Assembly: GCF_964275005.1 (NCBI RefSeq)
Contig: NC_092705.1
Location: 16,891,385 to 16,955,384, forward strand
Source of the DNA: Diadema setosum
Taxonomy: Eukaryota > Echinodermata > Echinoidea > Diadematoida > Diadematidae
Length of the DNA stretch: 64,000 bases
Direction of reading: 5' to 3'
Made by a program: the position numbers and the translations under genes. The notes under the pieces are model-generated. The model was not told the origin of the DNA, did not search any database, and saw nothing but the letters and a program-made list of their open reading frames with translations. Positions 46,377 to 58,776 of this stretch are shown piece after piece. Positions within the stretch are counted from its first letter, which is position 1. Each line of letters begins with the position of its first letter.

Positions 46377-49300
46377 ATTTTCTGTCTCGGAATCGAGGTT
46401 CAGTGTGTTGGCAACACAGTGTGCTCTCTGCAAACAGTGCTTGCAACATAACAATCATACGTCCCATCACTAATATTTGTTCCGATACATGTTTGGCGAT
46501 GGCCGTTTTTCTGTCGGTGTCATCCTGACAACATGGCTGTTGATCGACGCTTCAACCATGACGCTGACCATAAGACGAGCAGTGGGTACAACGCATATAG
46601 CTGTACTCATGAGGTTGTAAAATTTGTTGGGTAAATATTTGACGGAGCAAGGAGAGGTATAGGCCTGCTGAAGACCGCAGTTTAAAACTCGTGCGACCAG
46701 TTGAGTCTATACCACCAAATATGACATGTTACAGGTTATTTGCACCAACATCATAATGGAGTACTTATAAGTGGCTTGGAAAGAAACAAAAGAATGACAA
46801 TGATGATTGACATCCTTGCAGCACAAACGAAGATATAAGAAGACGGACATACAAAAAAAACACAATTGTTAACAACAACACAACGAAAAGAATAGATTCA
46901 TGGGCCCATGGCAAGGTGAAAGAGACAATACTTGGTATTTGTTACTTGGTTGAGATCCTCCTGAATACTCCTACTGGAGTTTTAACTGGAGGTGCCGGAG
47001 GGTGGACGTTTAAACAATTATAACATCTCTTTAAATTTAACTGACAGTGACTATACAGACATAAGGACAAATGTATTTATAGAGATTACACATTATAGAG
47101 ACTGAAAGGGTGTTAAGAAATGAAAATGCAGATGAAGAGACTGAGCAAAGACAAACTATGTTATAATGATTGATGGATTGTGGATAGATAAGAAAGACAG
47201 ATCAATAGCAAAAGGAACCAGCAAAGAGCCACTAAAAGGTCACTTACAATGAAGTCATCTGTATTATCAGCAAATGATGATAGAAAATGAACATGCCTGC
47301 TTCCTGGAGTTGAACATTTTTAACCTGTGATTCATGGCGCGGATCGAAGCGCTATAGATATGCACAATCACACCCGGAGAGAGAATGAACAATATTACTT
47401 CATGTACATTTAACTCAGGGCATCGATCGATACTTTGATTGAGAGAAAGTGGGTTGCCCAAGGCAGGCGTTCCTCTCGCTTCTTAATTTCTCTTTCTTGC
47501 TTTCATATATGTTATTCTTTTTCATCTTTGTCTTTTGCGTTGCTTCCCATTGACTGAATCTGGAAATGTAAACACCCATCGTTTACTTTGAAGAATGATT
47601 ATGAATGTACGGCTAGTACGCGCCCTTCGGCGCATTGACCAGGTCTATAGTGGCGGGTGAAAGGCGATCGAAGAGCAGGCTTGGCCGTGGAGGCCTGAGC
47701 GCTCTTTCCCAGACCTGAAGGCCGATGAAACAAGACATGACATTTTCGTTTACTTTTCCCCCACGCTGATCTCGCCCACAGCGCGGGGCGTACAAGGAGC
47801 TCGGTAAATATACACTTCATTCATCGGTACAAAAAAAAGTTTCGAACTTTTTTGCTTCCTTTTTATCACGTCTATTGAATGGTGGCTGTTGTTGACATTC
47901 GTATTCACTCTCTCTTCAAACAATGGTGTCAGCCTCGATCTATCCATGGATACACTTGCCATCATGTTATTTTCTATAACAACACAGTTGGAAAGTTAAT
48001 GGACTGTCAATGGTGCAAGTTAATGCGCCTTCGTCTTCAAGTGCGTTGTATGTCACTTCGGTGGCAATGGTGTTATGGAGCCGCGACATTGTCCGTGACA
48101 TTTTGAATGGCAGCCTTCCCAACTTGGCCAAATTACTGATGTGTCTCACAGGAGAGAAATAAGAGTCTTGGTCCAATGCTGTATGCTCTTCGTGCTATTT
48201 ATCCGTCAGCTGCCAAAGCAAAACCAGAAGGTAATGTGATCGAATGCCTCATATATCTCTGTGACTGAGATGATATTAGGAGTACTAGTCACTACTAGTA
48301 ATCCACGTTTTGGAAGAATTCTGCTCAAGTACGTTTCGTCATCATGTAGCTAGCACTCATAGTATCTCATTATGAATTTCTGTTTGAATAATCAAAATAA
48401 ACTTTTCTACCATGTCTTGGGGGGGGGGGGGGAAGACCCTAAACAAAACAAACACATAAAAGGATACGTTGAAACTGTCTTTGCTATAGAACATGACAAG
48501 CGGTTTGGCAGGGATATGCATCAGAGACGCAATATACATATTGTAGTCCCTCTCGTCCCAAGCGTGCATACGTTGGCTTCATACATGATTTCAGACAATA
48601 CCGAAAAATATCGATAGATTCAAATGAGCAGGCTGATTCCTTGCAGTTGAGTGATTCTCTGCAATGCTAATCCCCCATGGTCTCAAGCTCAATGTCACAT
48701 GTTTAGCCAATTTGTACTAAGGATGATTTTTGACTCATCGCTTCTTCTGCCTCTTTTTGTTTTCGATGCACCATTTGCCCTGCTTCAGCTCTGCAATTAC
48801 TACACACAAACATAACAATACTTGCTGGGGCAAGACAATCTAGTGATATGTATCTATGTGTCACTGGAATGGGTGCATCCAACGAGTTTGACACCCATGA
48901 ATCATACAGCCCACGAATTATACAACCCACGAGTCATACTGTCATATTATAGCGCATGAATTCAAACAAGGTCCTCGAGACCGATACACGAAGCCGGCCG
49001 TATTGTATGTCGAACTCATGGGTTGTTTTTACCTAGTGTCGAACTCATTATGCCTTATGTTGCCAAGTGTCGAACTCATGGGCTATATGCCCCGTGGGCT
49101 CTAATAACTGCTGGGTTGTGGGATATGACTCGTGGGTGTCGGTCTCGTAAGATGACTCCACGAGATGGAACACAAAGACACCTTTGTATGAGATGAATAC
49201 TAGCCGTGTCATTAGAGCAAGGAGAACGAAATGTTTTCCGATTTTCCTATTGGATAAGAGTTCCTCAAAATGAAAATAATCATTCACTGTATGAAGCTAC

Positions 49301-50564
49301 ATGAAAGGAGACAGGGTGAGGAATTCACTTTGTATGTATTTAAGCATGTATACTTATACTTATAGAATTTATAGGTCTCTCAATATCAAATGAAATGTAG
49401 GCTATAAAAGGTGTATCACAATTAAGTTATATAAAATTAGGTTAGCATACTAATGGTTAGACTTAGAATTCCGGTCTGGGACGAAGTATTCAGATTATAA
49501 CGGTATCTGCCTCTTTTTTTTTTCCTGAAAAGTGACAAGTTTCAAGTTCTTCTGAAACACTGCTTTTTATGCTTTTAACGCATCCGTACTTATGCTCTTT
49601 AGTTGAAACAAACACCTAACGTCTACCGGTCCTTTGAGACTGTTGAAGGGGGTATTTCTCGCTGGCCCAGCCCAAGGGCAACATTCGTCGATATGCACGA
49701 GCCATTGTCTACGAGAATCGATCGCTTTGACAAAAACATGATGTAGGGTAATGGAGAATCGATATGAAGAACGTCGAGGGTCCAAGAACACAGTCTGTGC
49801 TCATTGCTTCTTTTGTCAAGCACAAAGGCGGCCAGGTGTACATACATGAATGCATCTAACAGCTCCTAGAGCCATTATCAAGCACCTTGATGATAGTGTG
49901 ATATTATTGTATGAGACAGGGGATTAATGTATCTTTTCCGAGTATTTTTCCATTCCTTTTGAGATGACCATATCAAGAGAAGAGGTTAAGATGTCAAGTA
50001 TCTCGTTGGGATATATTTTTTAACCAGTTTCAACTGGTTAAAATTCGCCCAAAAAAACAAAACAAAACAAAACAAAAACAAACACAAAACATAAAATCAG
50101 AGTGATTACTTAAAAACAAGCGTCAGTTGTAATAATTCATGTTACCGAAAGAAATTCAGTAAAAGATATTATTCCCAGAAAACTATCGAAAAGCGAACGA
50201 CTATGTAGGCAAGAAATGGGTGCTATTGAATAACAGGAAAAAGAATATATCCACTTTAACTTTAATGGATCATTTTCGATATGTTTGTCACCTGCCAGTG
50301 CAGTTGTAAATTGGTTTAAAGTAAGCCAATGTTGTCATGTATGACGCTACTCATATCATAAGTTTATTGCACATAGCACTCAGTATTTAACCATGTTATT
50401 GTCTTTGAGGTGATCGGTATTTATTCGAGCAATAGTCTGATAGTTAAATCAACGGATGTATTAGTTTTTCATTCGTCTTGTCAATGTATGCAGGTGAACA
50501 CAAGGCTGGAAATCATCGCGGGTAAACAACGTTGGTATACTGCATCTATATCCTACATGGCATC
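46377..50564. other. Gene-poor region upstream of the kinase
   Basis: No supported gene. A CpG-richer block at 47600-47815 is open on the minus strand for about 73 codons but shows no domain. A cluster of degenerate GTCGAACTCATGGG motifs is listed separately at 48875-49150. Confidence 0.4.
48875..49150. repeat. Two-orientation cluster of GTCGAACTCATGGG / ACTCGTGGG motifs
   Basis: GTCGAACTCAT recurs at about 49009, 49038 and 49069 on the plus strand. Variants of the complement (CCCATGAATCATACAGCCCA, CCCACGAGTCATA) fill 48878-48940. ATATGACTCGTGGGTGTC at about 49122-49140 mirrors the left part. The result is an old inverted arrangement of short degenerate units. Confidence 0.55.
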
Positions 50565-51452
50565 ATGCTGGGTCGCTATGGCTACGAGGTGGATGACCGC
50601 GCCGCTCCTCTTGGTAGAGGAAGACACTGCATTGTGAAGCTCGCAACGTCGACTCGCCACGCCCCTCATCGAAAAGTGGCCATTAAAATCGTGAATGGCA
50701 CCCCTACTGCTGCCAAGGAGGCCGAGATCCTCTTCAGACTAAATCACGAAAACGTGGTAGAGATTTTTGATTATTTCGTTCACAATGACCTTTCTTACAT
50801 CGTTCTTGCTTTGGCTGAGAACGGGAATCTTCGCACGTTCGTCAGACAGCGAGCTCGTCTTGGGCAAGCTCTGGTGAGAAAGTTTCTTCGGCAGGTCTTC
50901 GACGCAGTGACTTATTTACATGATACGGCCGCGGTGGCGCACTGCGACTTAAAGAGCGAAAACATCCTCGTGGATGCTGACGAGGATTTAAAGGTATCAG
51001 ATTTCGGACTGGCAGTCGAGCTCGGGCACAGATCGTCCAAGGAATGCGATTCTCAGGATACTCTCGACAAACCGTCAGGAACACCTACCGGGTCTTCGAA
51101 CGACCTCATTAACTGCCATAAAAACGTATCATCGTGCGCAGACAGCGGTACGATTTTGCTGGGAGGATCACCCTCTTACGCCGCCCCAGAAATCTTGGAT
51201 GGATGTCCAGCCGTTGACCTGCGAGCCGCTGATGTTTGGTCCGCCGGAGTCATCGCATTCTACATATTGACGACATACCTTCCATTTGGTTGCCATGGCA
51301 ACAAGAACATTCGGGAAGCAATGGGAAGACCGCTTCGCTGGCCACGCCCTCTACGGCAAATCACAAAGGCGAGTAGAACATTCGTGCAGTCTGTACTGGT
51401 CGTTGAACCAAGCCAGCGACCGACCGCAAGGGAAGCGTTCGGCTTGATCTAG
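50565..51452 (+). CDS. TSSK-like protein kinase, intronless
   Basis: From ATG 50565 (A at -3) the product is 295 aa, a single protein-kinase domain. Visible marks (numbered from this Met): glycine loop LGRGRHCIV (16-24), VAIK lysine 41, helix-C Glu 52 in KEAEIL, catalytic loop HCDLKSEN (126-133), DFG (146-148), GSPSYAAPE (201-209) and DVWSAGVIAFYILTTYLPF (about 223-241). GSPxYAAPE and the single-exon structure point to the testis-specific TSSK group of the CAMK family; the assignment is by motif only. Oddities: HCD replaces HRD, the third loop glycine is replaced, and about 35 extra residues rich in Ser, Asp and Cys sit between DFG and GSPSY. The C-terminus stops right after the domain (PSQRPTAREAFGLI). 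Catalytic Lys, Glu and both Asp are present, so activity is plausible. A candidate AATAAA lies near 52266. Confidence 0.88.
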   Translation: MLGRYGYEVDDRAAPLGRGRHCIVKLATSTRHAPHRKVAIKIVNGTPTAAKEAEILFRLNHENVVEIFDYFVHNDLSYIVLALAENGNLRTFVRQRARLGQALVRKFLRQVFDAVTYLHDTAAVAHCDLKSENILVDADEDLKVSDFGLAVELGHRSSKECDSQDTLDKPSGTPTGSSNDLINCHKNVSSCADSGTILLGGSPSYAAPEILDGCPAVDLRAADVWSAGVIAFYILTTYLPFGCHGNKNIREAMGRPLRWPRPLRQITKASRTFVQSVLVVEPSQRPTAREAFGLI

Positions 51453-51816
51453 GTTTGACAGCTCAAGTTTGGCAAACAATTCCGCAGCGGAACATGGAAG
51501 AAGAGGAGGTGGATGGGACGAGTTAATGCACACCAAATCTAACAAGAGTTATATTTCATTAGTATCAGTGTTGTCGCTCGATAAGTCTCGGACTAGTTAC
51601 TAGTAACGGAGGTACACGTATATGCAGAAACTTTCATCTTTCATGACGATGTTCGCCCTTTCATCTGTCATGCACTTATCACTTGTCTTCATAAGGAGAG
51701 GGGGGTTTAACTGTCCTGCCCATCTGCCAAACCCATCTACCACTTCTTAGCTCCATTCTTTTTTATGGTCACCCCTCCCTCTCAAAAAAAAAAAAAAAAA
51801 AAAAACACAAACACAA

Positions 51817-51850
<34 letters not shown>

Positions 51851-52309
51851 CCTACCAAGCAGGGACTCTCCTTTTCAAGGTATATACGTGTGGAGAAAGA
51901 AAGGGTGAAAAGAGGAGAGAGAGGGAGGGAGAAAGAGAGAATAGATTGGAAGAGACAAAAGGTGGGTAGGATGAAGTGGAAGAGGAAGTAAGTAATCAGA
52001 AGACAGAACAAACTGAAGGCTCTTCAGAAGACGAAATGCATGGGGTTAAATCTAAACTCAGCACGGTCTGAAATTTCATGTCGCATTCTTGCCCCTGCTT
52101 CTGATGCACTTTTGTTTTTCAATAGGCAAGAACATGACGTTAAATTTGCGCTTTCATAGTCACGAGCTTTCAGAACGATACCTATTACAATGCAATGACA
52201 TAATGTAATATCACTTGTTGACATCTCAAGTTGCACGAGATTTACTTCTAGGGAGAGGAAATGGTTATCTCAAACAAATAAACTAACAACAAATCAACGG
52301 TCGTGATTT

Positions 52310-52310
<1 letters not shown>

Positions 52311-52376
<66 letters not shown>
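52311..52376. repeat. (GT)n microsatellite
   Basis: About 33 uninterrupted GT units. Confidence 0.95.
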
Positions 52377-52378
<2 letters not shown>

Positions 52379-53039
52379 ATGTCTATGGACATCTGGTACT
52401 TTGTTATGCTGAATAGTTGTTTTTGCGCATCCACGAAGCAAAAGTGAGTAAAAATTTATTCCATCACGGCAGTGAGCGTGATGTGACATGTTGATGATGA
52501 CATGAAGCGGGGTGGATATCCCATGTGTGTGGATAACTTTGTCTCGCTTCTCGCAGCTCTGCTCGGGACCTGCACCTCACAATACCACTAGCATTGTACC
52601 CTGACAAGTTTCCTACAGTATGGAGCGAGAGAAAGCAGGTGAAAAGCTCTGTTAAAACTCATTAGCGAAATGGACTTTTCCCCCCACACACACTCCTGAA
52701 AACTCTTAGAGTGCCAAAATATTATTATCATCATAGTGTACTAAGTAACTATTACGTGTGTAGACTCTTTAGCAGCACTGCTCCTTAGCGAACATTAGCG
52801 CCCCCTTGTGCTTCGATTTGGGTGAATTGTCACAGTCGGCGAAGGGTTCCGATCAAGTAACAGTTTTCGATTGTTGTAAACGGTTTTTCTTGTCGCAGAG
52901 AAATTTTGAACATGTTCAAAACTTCTTTTTCTTTGAAAATTTCTTTTTGTCGCAGAGAAGTTGCGGCAAGAAAACTGTTTGCAAAGTGAATTGCAATTGT
53001 TTACGATTTTGCTACAATTCCCTAAAATTCGCTACGCTA

Positions 53040-53310
53040 GCACACATTCGCCGCTCAGTGAGATACCGTCTAACGTTTCGTCAGGGTTCGTAAACAGTTG
53101 CGATGAAATTTGCAAACAGTTTTCATTGTCGCTAAACAGGTTTTCTTATCGCAATTTGTGTCGAAGAAACTATGAACATCTGTTGAATATGACGTCTTTG
53201 CGACAAGGAAAATTGTTTTGTGGCTATGAAAAATGTTTGCGAACCCTGACGGAACGTAAAATTCGCTTTAAGTCACTGAGTTCGCAAACATTCACCACTC
53301 AGTTAGGTAC
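53040..53310. repeat. Degenerate foldback
   Basis: CGTTTCGTCAGGGTTCG near 53073 pairs with the complement of CGAACCCTGACGGAACG near 53241. Outer segments with CTCAGTGA and its complement extend the stem to about 55 bp each side. The nearby GTCGCAGAGAA words (52898 and 52951) belong to the same motif-rich zone. Confidence 0.6.
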
Positions 53311-54140
53311 AGTACCCCTTTGAAGGTTTCCTCAAAATCGCATGCGCGTAACAAAATTATGGAACTTTCAAGTCGTGCATGTTTTCATCAAAAGTAATAT
53401 CAGCGTGAAAATATCATGCGTTGAAGTGATGATGTCATTAACTGACAAATCCCCGACCCTGGGAAAAGGTCGATAATCTAACAACTTTGACCCCATTTCC
53501 TTAAAAACGTTGCTATGCAACTGCAACACACTCACACACACACCCACACACACACAAACACAATACCATACACACAAAATGGATGAAAGTTTTCGTTTAG
53601 TTTCACATCATGCCCCTGATGTAAAATTTGTAAGACTTGTATGAAGGTCAATGAGTCTTTTAAAGCTATACATCATACTGTCACTACAGGTATTTCCGTT
53701 TTATGGGAGTATGTGACACGTTATTCATAACTTTTCTTGTTTACAGTTGACGTTTTGACGAAAAGTTTACACTCTACCATATCTGCTTTATAGCTCTTGA
53801 ACATGAACAACTTGGACGTTGGATACCACAATATTATGAAAATCAGATAAAACAATATCAATCAGGTGTTTGGAATTGACCCAAATTCACGATATGATTT
53901 ATCTCAAATATCATCGTGAAAATGTAGTCCGAGTGACTAGATATGCCGATATTGGGCGTTAGTAACTCGCACAAATACCGGTAGGCGTTCCAGTGTGTGT
54001 TTATGATTGGATACCTGTTGGCGTATGTGATGTGTATTAAAGCTGTCGTTATTCGTATTATTATTATTTTTTTTTAACCCTATCTACAAAGTATTTTTTT
54101 ATACAGAAACATAACTTCCACACAACTAACACGTCAACAT

Positions 54141-57100
54141 ACTTGGTGAAATTGATAGGTTTATTTCTTAGATGTTAATGCAGAATATGATTACAAAATA
54201 GATTGGATGAAAAGTGCATTTTATACAAACGACTGTACAACACATGCACGAAATATCTATTTTCTTCCATTATTGCCAGAACATAAAAGTCTATGACGAA
54301 TAGCAACACCTAACAATGTGTTTAAGGGCAATTTTTGTTTGTATTCTTTAACTGTTCTGCAGACACACAACATCAAAGCATATTTAATTCAAATGCAGCA
54401 TGCCAAGCCAATATAAATTTGAATTGAATTGAATTTTCTAAAAACTCACTGTAACTGCATGGAAAATTAAGGATAACACGGAGAAATGAACGTTTACCAA
54501 CATTTATGTTGTGGACATACCCAACAGGTCAGACAAATGAAGAAAAGAAACAAATCTTCTATTACCAACTGCAGATCAGTCACTGTAATGTGGTTCACTT
54601 TTGACTGGGTAAACTCTACACACTCGGAGCTGCAGTACTTTTGATTTTTAATTTGTTCATAGCAGTTCATTACACTACTACCAATCCAAGCACATGGAAG
54701 AAAACACAGAGAATTTTAATGCACTTATTTCTAAATATCTCATTTAATTGAGATATGAAATTAATAGATTATGTTAAGTACCGGAGAGAAATAATCTTCC
54801 ACCTTATATCATGATAGCAGAATACCTTCTTCTTCTTCTTTTTTGTTGTTGTTGTTGTCATCCATCAAAGTTGAATAAATGACAGCTGAAATTTGGCTGA
54901 GAAGACTACAAAAAATTACTTGGTGGGTAAACATTGCTACTTATGCCAGTCAACTTTTCTGTCAATGCAAATGACTTTCATTTTTCTAATGTGCTTAAGC
55001 AAAAAGTCAGACAATGACAAGGATATTCATTCTGATGCACCTACCTCCACAGTACACTTTTAACTATCCCACAATAAAACTCAAGTTAGTATAAACATAA
55101 AAGGTCTGAATATTTTGAATCAGATTGAAATACATGCATGCCTTCAGCCACTCATACGGGGTTGATTGTACATTCATTCAACTTGTGTATAATATCTATC
55201 TTTTTCTTCCTTAGAAGAAACGAAAGACAAGTAAATACAAAAAAACAACAACAAAAGCATACATTCTACGAGCACTCAGCATATACCTTAATATTTGGTG
55301 TACACACGAAGAGTATCACAGGTTTGTAAAACCTCTAGGAAACCACCTAGAGATACAATACCATGTGCACCTTACACCAAACACATGGCACGCAAAGAAA
55401 AACCCGTGTAGGATATCTCATACCACGTACAATGAAATTATACACTATACACTAACATTTTAAATCTCATACACCAATCTAGTCAACATTCACACATTCA
55501 TAAGTCATAAAGTGTTCATTCTCTCCAGTAGGTTCTGATGGACAGAAAGAAAGCATTCTCCTTGGCTCAGGGAGCACACATAAAAAGCACTGTACACAGA
55601 CTTTTCTATTCTGTATGCCTCCAAACATCATCACATACCATTTGTAAAAAGTTCTACATCTTTTTCCTTAGAGGATTTCCCAACTTATATGATGAACTCA
55701 TACATTGTACTACCGAATGCATAATGAAGAATTTTGACTGAATGACTTACCAGTAAGCAGGTACAGTATCCATATCATATGTCTAAACAACACAGAATGG
55801 ACACAGCAACTGCTTACAGTATGAAGTTTGTAGAGTGTGATGGTCACAATATGAAATAGAGAAATACAGTAGGAGAAAGGGAATCAAATAAACATGTGAA
55901 GATACATACAGCTGGGACCAATCAGTCAGAATGTAAATAGCACCTACAGTTTTCAAAGAAAACATAATATATCATATAGTATATATCATGTAAGATATCA
56001 TATAGTATATCATACAATATATTACATAATATATTATACAATATATTACATAATATATTATACAATATATTACATAATATATTATATTGATAGCTGGAGA
56101 GCTTAGCTACTGTATCACTTCCAGTCACTAGTGTGTTCTAAAAATTTTACAGAAAAGCTTGAAGGCCACTTTTGACCTTTCAAACAGGCATAAGGTGCTG
56201 TAAAAGTGGAAATTCTTTGCGCATAATTTGAAGCATGAAACTGACGTGAAAGTAAAAGGGGCAAATGTTTTTGCCTGTAAGATATATACATGTATATAAC
56301 AATTTTCTATCTCTTTGGGCGGAACTTAAAACACAGGAAATTCATTTTACCTGATTGAGAGCGAAAAATTACTTACATGAAAATTTGACTTTATTCATTC
56401 ATTTATCTTTTTTTTTTTTCTTTTTTTTTTTTGGCTCTTTGCCAAGATGATGTAGATATCATGGACTTTACTTTTAGGGACCTTACCTCAATTCTGAATA
56501 CATAGTTTACATGTAATTCAACAATCACTTTAAAGATGCACTTCCAACAAATACTCCACAATGAATTGTTTTATACATCTTTACATACAGAGCCTTCCTT
56601 CAATCTTATTGCAAAATATATAGAATAAACTCCTTTACACAGACTATTGACAGAGAGAGATAGAGAGAGAGAGGAGAGAGTTAAAGAGAAAGATACAGAT
56701 GAGAAGAATAAAAAAAAAAAAGAAAAATCCTACAGAAAGAGGCAGGACACCAAGCAGCAATGATTTGTTACAATCAAAGCAAACCACTTTATGATGGCCT
56801 TACAGCTTTCATCCATGGCATACACTGTCCTGTATAACGAAAGCCTCTCAAACAAATGTATCTCATCTGATCTACAATTCATTCCGCTCTAATCTTTCCG
56901 GTCCCACCAAACACTCATAGCAAACCTGAAGTCACAACATTTAAACATACATTATGTATTAGGAATTAAGTGTTTGGAAAATGTTTACAACATAAGCACA
57001 AGACTCTTTTCTATCTTGAAATAAAAGTTTCCTTCTTCTAGCCTATTGAAAAAAACAGAGTGCTGGAAGTAATCGACACAGACGCGCATACAGCTTACTA

Positions 57101-58708
57101 CCTAAATTGTGACATCCATGGCCAGAAATAAACTTGGCATTGATAAGTTCGCACACAAGATTTTGTAGCTCGTCCTTCTCAGGTACAGTCCTTTCTTTAG
57201 ACTCATGAACAGGATTAAGGCATTTGGTTACACGCAGCTGCAAAGAGCAATGCAAGAGGCAACAGAATTGCTACATCCTACAGCACTCTGACCCTACTAG
57301 AAAGAATGATACTGTATCTACTCCATACATGAGCTGTGAAATCTATCTACAAATTGAATCATAATCAAAATTTCCCCACACAACTCCCATAAAATCCACA
57401 CAAGCCATCATCTCTTTGAGACTATTATGTGACAACAAATCTCCTCAAGAAATATGTACATCATTTTAGTTCTTTTAAACTTGAATATATTATATGAGGC
57501 TTAATAAGTCAGTATCCATACAAACAAAGTGCCCGCATCTGTCTCTCAGAAAAAAATCAATCAACTGACTGATCAATTTTTTGCTTCATGTGACAATGTT
57601 TGCAGATTGTGGATACAGTTGCTACATACAAATCTAAAAAACAGAAAGGATTTGGTTGTTCCCTCAATATTCATTTACAGAACGCTCAAGGTCTTAGAAG
57701 AGATAATAACATAACCACAGCAAACAAGCGGAAAATGGAAAGAAATAATGATCTGGTCATTCCACGAACCAAAGAAAGTGCCTGAATGGTATTTCATGCC
57801 ATCCTTTCCAAAGAGTGTTGAGTCTTATACAGTGAGGCTAAATCTCCTTTCTCAACTCATAATGTACACAATTCCTTGAAGCAATATTCTACAATCATGT
57901 ATGACTATTTGCTCCCAGGAATCCATCTAATTTTTGTTCTTTTCTGCCCACGAGTGTCTCGACTTCATGATGTCAAAAGACACTTTGAACTGCTTACACT
58001 GGTGAATATCTCTTTGACAGGTATGTTTCGATTACCACATCTCTTTTCGATTCAGAAACAAATTAGGGAATCACTCCTATTTTACACAGCAATCATTTTT
58101 TAAATTAATTCACTTGTGACTACCTAAAACTCATTGAGGGAAAAGTATTGTGATGGTCTAGTGTGAAAAGCTCCCAAAACGTCCTCTGGTAATAAAAAAG
58201 GCATCATAATCCCCTTTCGCATCCAAGGGGCTAAAAGGGAAAACCTTTTAATATCACTATGACAGTTACCCTATAGGTAATCTGGTCTGTGGCATTTATC
58301 CTTTTATCAATCTTGAGCTTCGCTCCCTTCATTTTCATTCAAGAAATGGACCAGGCTGAAAGAAGAAATAAACAACTATAATCTCAGCCATTTTGATGGC
58401 AGCTGGTATGCCACTAAAACCTATTCTTATTTCTATATATAGAGCTATGTTATTATAATTATTTTCCCAACAAGAGACTTGACAGGCATAAATTTAACTC
58501 ACAAAATATGAGGAAAAAAGAATATCACATAGAAAAAACAGCAATGACAATATAATCCTAAATTTAAAAAAAAGAAAAAAAAAGAAGAAAATTTAGGAAC
58601 AGAGCGAGTGGTTGATTTAAATTAGGAACATACAGCGGGGAAGTATTCCAAAGTTGACTGCTGTGGGAATGGAGCTTAGTAAGGGTCAAGATTGGTGAAG
58701 TCATCCAG
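54141..58708 (-). other. Possible long 3' UTR of the TM9SF2-like gene
   Basis: 4.6 kb downstream (minus strand) of the TM9SF2 stop codon without a supported gene. AATAAA on the minus strand (plus 54160-54165) near the far end could be its poly(A) signal. Within it are an AT-rich tandem repeat at 55965-56090 (about 22-bp unit, ACATAATATATTATACAATA-like) and a poly(T) zone at 56408-56432. The UTR extent is inference only; separate unannotated RNA or plain intergenic DNA are alternatives. Confidence 0.3.
55965..56090. repeat. AT-rich ~22-bp tandem repeat
   Basis: Repeats of ATATTACATAATATATTATA with small changes, at least three good copies, preceded by ATCATATAGTAT-like variants. Confidence 0.8.
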
Positions 58709-58776
58709 TCAGTCTACCTTCACTGAGCTGTAGATCTTTGTAACAAACCAAAAGCAGGCAAAGAATCCCATTGTAC
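58709..58776 (-). CDS. TM9SF2: TM9SF2-like last exon
   Basis: Encodes [21 protein letters not shown] and TGA (58711-58709). It completes the split Gly codon of the previous exon and includes the end of the last membrane span and the KVD tail. Confidence 0.95.

Larger units (their letters stand above)
51453..54140. other. Intergenic between kinase and the convergent TM9SF2-like gene
   Basis: No gene seen. Contains a poly(A) plus (CA)n tract at about 51782-51843, (GT)n at 52311-52376, a large degenerate foldback at about 53040-53310 and a CA-rich tract near 53527-53560. Confidence 0.45.

Noticed and set aside
47599-47820. GC-richer minus-strand frame, 73 codons
   Set aside because: Open frame in a CpG-rich patch with no domain; it could be regulatory DNA but nothing supports a gene.
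50532-50564. Upstream extension of the kinase by 11 residues
   Set aside because: That extension would start at TTG, not ATG; the ATG at 50565 leads straight into the kinase domain.
50842-51084. Minus-strand 80-codon frame
   Set aside because: Antisense shadow of the kinase.
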